A DNA stretch of 64,000 nt, from positions 434,001 through 498,000 of the forward strand of contig NZ_CANLKW010000001.1 of assembly GCF_947491795.1 (NCBI RefSeq), written 5' to 3'. The translations under genes were made by a program, and so were the position numbers. The notes under the pieces are model-generated. The model ran no database searches and was not told the origin of the DNA. It saw only the letters and a list, made by a program, of their open reading frames with translations. Source of the DNA: an uncultured Roseobacter sp. (GTDB lineage: Bacteria > Pseudomonadota > Alphaproteobacteria > Rhodobacterales > Rhodobacteraceae). Positions 59,366 through 64,000 of the stretch are shown here, in pieces; positions within the stretch are counted from its first letter, which is position 1, and each line of letters starts with the position of its first letter.

Positions 59366-61090
59366 ATGAGCAGCGCCAACCTCGCACCTATTCCGGAACT
59401 TTACGTCTCCTACGATTCCGCCCAGAAACTGAAAACTGAAGCAGGGGATCTGGTCAGCCACGACCTGACACCACGTCAGATCTGTGACCTGGAGCTTTTG
59501 ATGAACGGCGGTTTCAACCCGCTGCGCGGGTTCCTGTCAGAGGCAGATTACAACAGCGTCGTCGACACCATGCGCCTGACAGATGGCGCGCTCTGGCCGA
59601 TGCCCATCACACTGGATGTCAGCGAGGATTTCGCCGCTGGTCTGGAAATCGGACAGGACATTGCTCTGCGTGATCAGGAAGGTGTCATTCTCGCTACCAT
59701 GACGGTCACAGACCGCTGGTCACCGGACAAATCGCACGAAGCTGAAAAGGTATTCGGTGCGGATGATGATGCACATCCCGCTGTGAACTATCTGCACAAC
59801 ACCGCGGGTGCCGTTTACCTCGGCGGCCCGATTACCGGTATCCAGCAACCCGTTCACTATGACTTTAAGGCGCGTCGCGACACGCCGAATGAACTGCGGG
59901 CCTATTTCCGCAAGCTTGGCTGGCGCAAGATCGTGGCGTTCCAGACACGTAACCCATTGCACCGCGCGCATCAGGAGCTGACATTCCGCGCCGCGCGCGA
60001 GGCCCAGGCGAACCTGCTCATTCACCCGGTCGTCGGTATGACCAAACCAGGTGACGTGGATCACTTCACACGGGTACGCTGCTACGAGGCGGTGCTGGAC
60101 AAATACCCGGCTGCAACAACCTCGATGTCATTGCTGAACCTTGCCATGCGGATGGCCGGACCCCGCGAAGCCGTCTGGCACGGTCTGATCCGGAAAAACC
60201 ACGGTTGTACACACTTTATTGTGGGTCGCGATCACGCAGGGCCCGGCAAGAATTCGGCCGGAGACGACTTTTACGGACCCTATGATGCGCAGGAAATGTT
60301 CCGCGCGCATCAGGAAGAAATGGGCATCGAAATGGTCGATTTCAAACATATGGTCTGGGTACAGGAACGTGCCCAGTACGAACCGATGGATGAAATCAAA
60401 GACAAAGACAATGTCACCATCCTGAATATCTCAGGCACCGAACTGCGGCGCCGGCTGCAGGAAGGGCTGGAAATCCCGGAGTGGTTCTCTTTCCCGGAAG
60501 TCGTAACGGAGCTCCGGCGCACACGTCCGCCGCGCAGTCAGCAGGGTTTCACGGTATTGTTCACCGGTTTTTCAGGCTCCGGCAAATCGACGATCGCGAA
60601 TGCTCTGATGGTCAAGCTGATGGAAATGGGCGGGCGCCCGGTAACGCTGCTGGATGGGGATATTGTGCGCAAGAACCTCAGCTCCGAGCTGGGCTTCTCG
60701 AAAGAGCACCGTGATCTGAACATCCGTCGTATCGGATATGTCGCCTCAGAGATCACCAAGAACGGCGGCATCGCGATCTGTGCACCGATTGCGCCATATG
60801 CCACGACACGCCGTGCCGTGCGGGAAGACGTCGAACAGTTCGGTGCCTTTGTCGAGGTTCATGTCGCAACCTCGATCGAGGAATGCGAACGCCGTGACCG
60901 CAAGGGGCTCTATAAGCTTGCGCGCGAAGGCAAGATCAAAGAGTTCACAGGCATCTCGGATCCTTACGACGTGCCAGAGAACCCGGAGCTTAGTGTCGAA
61001 ACAGAGAATGTTGATGTCGATAACTGCGCGCATCAGGTGCTGCTCAAACTGGAGAGCATGGGGCTGATTTCATCGATGGGCGGGTTCTGA
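59366..61090 (+). CDS. bifunctional sulfate adenylyltransferase / APS kinase
   Basis: The 574-aa fusion activates sulfate in two steps: ATP sulfurylase makes APS and APS kinase makes PAPS. The N-terminal part has the family motif QTRNPLHRAHQ (His199 and His202) and GRDHAGPGKNSAGDDF. The C-terminal part has P-loop GFSGSGKST at residues 401-409 and DGDIVRKNLSSELGFSKEHRD. The ATG at 59366 follows GAAGAGAAAG; a GTG 18 bp upstream in frame is possible. No cysH or transport gene is next to it. Confidence 0.94.
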   Translation: MSSANLAPIPELYVSYDSAQKLKTEAGDLVSHDLTPRQICDLELLMNGGFNPLRGFLSEADYNSVVDTMRLTDGALWPMPITLDVSEDFAAGLEIGQDIALRDQEGVILATMTVTDRWSPDKSHEAEKVFGADDDAHPAVNYLHNTAGAVYLGGPITGIQQPVHYDFKARRDTPNELRAYFRKLGWRKIVAFQTRNPLHRAHQELTFRAAREAQANLLIHPVVGMTKPGDVDHFTRVRCYEAVLDKYPAATTSMSLLNLAMRMAGPREAVWHGLIRKNHGCTHFIVGRDHAGPGKNSAGDDFYGPYDAQEMFRAHQEEMGIEMVDFKHMVWVQERAQYEPMDEIKDKDNVTILNISGTELRRRLQEGLEIPEWFSFPEVVTELRRTRPPRSQQGFTVLFTGFSGSGKSTIANALMVKLMEMGGRPVTLLDGDIVRKNLSSELGFSKEHRDLNIRRIGYVASEITKNGGIAICAPIAPYATTRRAVREDVEQFGAFVEVHVATSIEECERRDRKGLYKLAREGKIKEFTGISDPYDVPENPELSVETENVDVDNCAHQVLLKLESMGLISSMGGF

Positions 61091-61286
61091 AGCAACCAGC
61101 CGTGTAAACAAGGGTTTGTGCCGCATTCAGGCACGACCATTTTATTTACATAATACTGATTATACAAATCGATACTGTAACCACAGGGTCGCGCTGGAGG
61201 TCTTTCTGGCGCGCCTGTGGACGCCCTTCTGGACAGATGCGCTCACTCCTGTCTATGCACAGGCAACAACAGTCAGTGAGTACGCT

Positions 61287-61724
61287 ATGACATCTGTCCT
61301 GATCCTGAACGGTCCGAACCTCAACCTGCTGGGTACCCGTCAGCCCGAAGTCTACGGCAGAACCACGCTCGACGATATTGAGGCTATGTGCAGCGACCAT
61401 GGACAGGCCATTGAAATGTCTGTCGAATTTGCACAGTCCAACATCGAAGGTGAGCTGGTTAATCACATCCATGCAGCGCGCAACCGGCATGCAGGCATCA
61501 TCCTGAACGCGGGTGCCTATACGCATACGTCAATCGCACTGATGGACGCCCTCGCCTCGGTTGAACTGCCTGCGATTGAGCTGCATCTCAGCAATGTGCA
61601 TGCCCGCGAAGATTTCAGGCACAAATCCTACATCGCCAGGGTTGCGACGGGACTGATCTGTGGTTTCGGGGCCAAAGGATATGTGCTTGCGATGGACGCG
61701 CTGAAAGATCACCTTTCAGATTAA
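61287..61724 (+). CDS. aroQ: type II 3-dehydroquinate dehydratase
   Basis: AroQ dehydrates 3-dehydroquinate in the shikimate pathway. The 145-aa product begins TSVLILNGPNLNLLGTRQPE (with catalytic Arg and Tyr following), then has QSNIEGELVNHIHAAR, ILNAGAYTHTSIALMDAL and ELHLSNVHARE. The dodecameric type II length is normal. The start ATG at 61287 is set by the conserved N-terminus. The 196-bp gap before it holds no other gene. Confidence 0.97.
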   Translation: MTSVLILNGPNLNLLGTRQPEVYGRTTLDDIEAMCSDHGQAIEMSVEFAQSNIEGELVNHIHAARNRHAGIILNAGAYTHTSIALMDALASVELPAIELHLSNVHAREDFRHKSYIARVATGLICGFGAKGYVLAMDALKDHLSD

Positions 61725-61755
61725 TTACGCACGATAACCACATGTTTATAATAAA

Positions 61756-61785
61756 AAAAGCGGCACCAAAAAAAGCGCCGCTTTT
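61756..61785. terminator. bidirectional terminator between aroQ and tsf
   Basis: AAAAGCGGC (61756-61764) pairs with GCCGCTTTT (61777-61785). An A run precedes and a T run ends the hairpin, so it can serve both convergent genes. Confidence 0.8.
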
Positions 61786-61810
61786 AACATTCTGAGAGCT
61801 GCACTCAGAC

Positions 61811-62686
61811 TCAACCTTTGACGGCTTTCGCAACTTCCGCAGCGAAGTCCTCTTTGACGACCTCAATGCCTTCGCCCACTTCCAGACGAACGAAACCTGT
61901 AATGGTCGCGCCGGCTTCTTTAGCCGCATCACCAACGGTCAGGTCTGGGTTCACCACGAACGCCTGGTTTACCAGCGTGACTTCGGACATGTATTTCTTC
62001 ATCCGGCCGATGATCATTTTCTCAATGACCTGCTCGGGCTTGCCGCTTTCGCGCGCAATGTCGATCTGGACCTGCTTTTCCTTCTCGACCACTGCCGGGT
62101 CAAGATCGTCTTCGGACAGCGACGCAGGGTTCACAGCCGCAATGTGCATTGCAACCTGTTTGCCAAATGCTTCGTCACCACCGTTCAGGCCAACCAGAAC
62201 GCCGATTTTCCCCATGCCCGGTGCCGCAGCATTGTGCACATAGGACACAACGGTTTCGGCATCGATTGTGGACATGCGGCGCACCGACATATTCTCGCCG
62301 ATCACGGCAACCGCGTCTGTCACGGTCTGCTCAACTGTTTTGCCGTCCAGATCAGCCGCCTTGAGCGCGTCTACGTCGGACGCACCCAGAGCAACAGTCG
62401 CAATACCGGCAACCATTTTCTGGAAGTCAGCGTTCTTGCCAACGAAGTCTGTTTCCGAGTTTACCTCAACAGCGACACCGTGGCCACCGCTGACCTGAAC
62501 AGCCACAAGACCTTCGGCTGCTGTACGTCCGGATTTTTTCGCCGCTTTGGCCAGACCTTTGGTGCGCAGCCAGTCGATTGCTGCTTCCATGTCACCATCG
62601 TTCTCTGTCAGCGCTTTTTTCGCGTCCATCATGCCTGCGCCGGTGCTGTCGCGCAGTTCTTTGACCATAGATGCTGTAATCGCCAT
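61811..62686 (-). CDS. tsf: elongation factor Ts
   Basis: EF-Ts recycles EF-Tu by nucleotide exchange. The 291-aa protein starts [23 protein letters not shown] and has the core [17 protein letters not shown] good AGGAGA site fixes the start at 62686. It follows rpsB by 80 bp on the same strand, the universal order. Confidence 0.98.
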   Translation of the reverse strand: MAITASMVKELRDSTGAGMMDAKKALTENDGDMEAAIDWLRTKGLAKAAKKSGRTAAEGLVAVQVSGGHGVAVEVNSETDFVGKNADFQKMVAGIATVALGASDVDALKAADLDGKTVEQTVTDAVAVIGENMSVRRMSTIDAETVVSYVHNAAAPGMGKIGVLVGLNGGDEAFGKQVAMHIAAVNPASLSEDDLDPAVVEKEKQVQIDIARESGKPEQVIEKMIIGRMKKYMSEVTLVNQAFVVNPDLTVGDAAKEAGATITGFVRLEVGEGIEVVKEDFAAEVAKAVKG

Positions 62687-62766
62687 CTCAGGTTCTCCTT
62701 TAAACTGATAGGTTCCGGGGCAGGTGATCCCTGCCCCGTGTGTCATGCCTGTGACAGTGCCGGGCC

Positions 62767-63564
62767 TCAGGCCTCGGCAGGTGTCTCGGCTGCAGCTTCT
62801 GCCGGTGCTTCCTCGGCGACGGCTTCTTCCACGGGCGCTTCTTCCATCGCACCGAGGTCAACGCCTGCGGCACCCAGCTGCGCGGACATACCGTCAAGAG
62901 CGGCGCGCGCCGCCAGATCGCAGTACAGCGAAATTGCACGGGCCGCGTCGTCGTTACCCGGGATGATATAGTCGATGCCATCGGGCGGGCAGTTTGTGTC
63001 GACGACCGCAACAACCGGAATACCCAGCTTGTTGGCTTCGGCCACGGCCAGCGCCTCTTTTTTCACGTCGATGACGAAAATCAGGTCGGGGCGACCGCCC
63101 ATTTCACGAATACCGCCCAGCGATGCCTGCAGTTTGCCCTGGTCACGCTCCATGCCAAGACGCTCTTTCTTGGTCAGGCCGGCAAAGCCGTTTTCGGCCT
63201 GCTCGTCGATCCCTTTGAGGCGGTTGATCGACTGGGATACGGTCTGCCAGTTGGTCAGTGTGCCACCCAGCCAGCGGTGGTTCATGTAATATTGTGCGCA
63301 TTTCTCTGCGGCATCTGCTATCGGCTGCTGAGCCTGACGCTTGGTGCCAACGAAAAGAATGCTGCCGCCTTTGGCGACGGTTTCACGGATAACATTCAGT
63401 GCCGCGTCCAGCATGGGAACGGTCTGTGTCAGGTCCATGATGTGGATGCCGTTGCGCGCGCCGTAGATGAACGGACCCATACGAGGGTTCCAGCGCTGCG
63501 TCTGGTGGCCGAAGTGAACGCCTGCTTCAAGCAGCTGGCGCATGGTGAACTCTGGAAGAGCCAT
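62767..63564 (-). CDS. rpsB: 30S ribosomal protein S2
   Basis: The 265-aa product starts [20 protein letters not shown] and has the S2 signatures [14 protein letters not shown] and [21 protein letters not shown]-terminal Ala/Glu-rich extension ([20 protein letters not shown]) is common in alphaproteobacteria. A promoter at 63684-63712 and a leader of about 110 nt lie upstream. Confidence 0.98.
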   Translation of the reverse strand: MALPEFTMRQLLEAGVHFGHQTQRWNPRMGPFIYGARNGIHIMDLTQTVPMLDAALNVIRETVAKGGSILFVGTKRQAQQPIADAAEKCAQYYMNHRWLGGTLTNWQTVSQSINRLKGIDEQAENGFAGLTKKERLGMERDQGKLQASLGGIREMGGRPDLIFVIDVKKEALAVAEANKLGIPVVAVVDTNCPPDGIDYIIPGNDDAARAISLYCDLAARAALDGMSAQLGAAGVDLGAMEEAPVEEAVAEEAPAEAAAETPAEA

Positions 63565-63676
63565 GTGCGTATACCTTTCCGGTTTAATCCTCGGCGGGGG
63601 CATGACAGTTTTCTGCCAACCGGCGGACCTCTGGGGATTTCTCCCCCATCGGCCCAACCCCGCCTGCGGGTTTCAG
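63565..63676 (-). promoter_or_regulatory. rpsB 5' leader, possibly structured
   Basis: The predicted leader of about 112 nt contains a GGGG-GAGAAAT-CCCC hairpin and GC-rich inverted segments before the ribosome site. Autoregulatory S2 leaders are known in bacteria; whether this one belongs to a known class needs a covariance search. Confidence 0.35.
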
Positions 63677-63683
63677 TGCGCGT

Positions 63684-63712
63684 CGTATAGGCCAGCCCGG
63701 CGCGTACTGCAA
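63684..63712 (-). promoter_or_regulatory. rpsB-tsf promoter
   Basis: On the minus strand TTGCAG (63712-63707) and TATACG (63689-63684) are separated by exactly 17 bp. This is the best promoter match in the window. Confidence 0.7.
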
Positions 63713-63826
63713 GAGCTCTTTGGTAACGGCGCGCAGCCTGCTCTTGCCATGCAGCGAGCCAGCCTATTAGGATACCGGCAGCGAAGGATCCCACAGAGGA
63801 TCCGACACAGAAAACCGGGAGTAATT

Positions 63827-64000
63827 ATGAAAATTTCAATGCAGGCGGCTCTGGTGGCCGCAACGCTCGCCCTGCCCTCTGCGGCGCTGGCGCAGGTGCT
63901 GTCTCTGGCACCTGCCGACCCACAGCCAAAGGCAGGTTCCCTGCAGGCCGGACTGGCGGTGCAATATGCCTACCCCGGCGATGTCAGAACGGTCCGGGAC
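63827..64000 (+). CDS. secreted protein (partial, right edge)
   Basis: The first 58 codons encode a signal peptide (MKISMQAALVAATLALPSAA, cleavage near ALAQ) and the start of a mature chain (VLSLAPADPQPKAGSLQAGL, then AVQYAYPGDVRTVRD). The remainder lies outside the window and no family can be named. A GGGAG site precedes the ATG. Confidence 0.75.
   Translation, partial: MKISMQAALVAATLALPSAALAQVLSLAPADPQPKAGSLQAGLAVQYAYPGDVRTVRD

Overview
The window is a chromosomal stretch of a GC-rich alphaproteobacterium. It is most likely a member of the Rhodobacterales (Roseobacter group). Evidence: a GAAC-N7-GAAC SOS box before recA, a CckA kinase gene preceded by a TTAA-N7-TTAAC CtrA box, an Irr-type iron box before an iscR-suf operon, a fused sat-cysC gene, a VPLPA-CTERM-like secreted protein, and the neighbourhoods of DUF6356, YIP1 and BKACE genes. 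The species cannot be fixed from the sequence alone. There is no rRNA operon, CRISPR array, insertion sequence or prophage. Nearly all of the window is core metabolism, envelope and regulation.

Layout. 1-4.2 kb: a truncated ASKHA-type reactivating factor, an agmatinase-family ureohydrolase divergent from guaB, and an RsmB-like methyltransferase. 4.2-11.2 kb: cckA, recA, alaS and a DUF1330 gene. 11.3-16.1 kb: typA, an Lrp regulator, two small envelope genes and icd. 16.1-17.6 kb: a compact minus-strand group (alpha/beta hydrolase, an unknown 80-aa protein, an HD hydrolase). 17.8-26.1 kb: a ten-gene iscR-suf operon holding two cysteine desulfurases, sufBCD and four accessory genes. It is followed by tRNA-Arg(CCG) and a 0.8-kb stretch of doubtful coding content. 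27.0-32.9 kb: a MepK-like endopeptidase divergent from an L,D-transpeptidase, then lpxD-ACP-KAS II and an IalB-family gene. 32.9-35.8 kb: an interval with two orphan terminators (candidate small RNA), a HerA/DUF853 ATPase and an AT-richer unknown gene. 35.8-41.6 kb: a branched-chain amino acid type ABC operon (livK-G-F-x-H-M) with an unknown secreted protein fitted between livF and livH.

41.8-50.8 kb: a PQQ-type sugar dehydrogenase, a LysE exporter, a GlxA-type regulator, class II DAHP synthase, a PAS_5 protein, yicC-gmk, a gamma carbonic anhydrase and a trans-sulfuration PLP enzyme. 50.8-58.2 kb: the complete phosphate module phoR-pstSCAB-phoU-phoB with a triple Pho box before pstS. 58.2-64 kb: a BKACE enzyme, sat-cysC, aroQ, and rpsB-tsf with a clear promoter and leader, then the start of a secreted protein at the right edge.

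The most interesting signals are regulatory or structural. They are a CtrA site before the gene for its own upstream kinase, an Irr box overlapping the iscR-suf promoter next to an IscR lacking the usual three cluster cysteines, and a 30-bp dispersed repeat built of 11-bp units present twice 23 kb apart. Also notable are a 20-bp palindrome before icd, and unknown genes inserted with overlapping start/stop codons inside the suf and liv operons. I did not find a clearly new multi-gene system. The nearest candidates are the accessory genes inside the suf operon and the lpxD-ACP-KAS trio.
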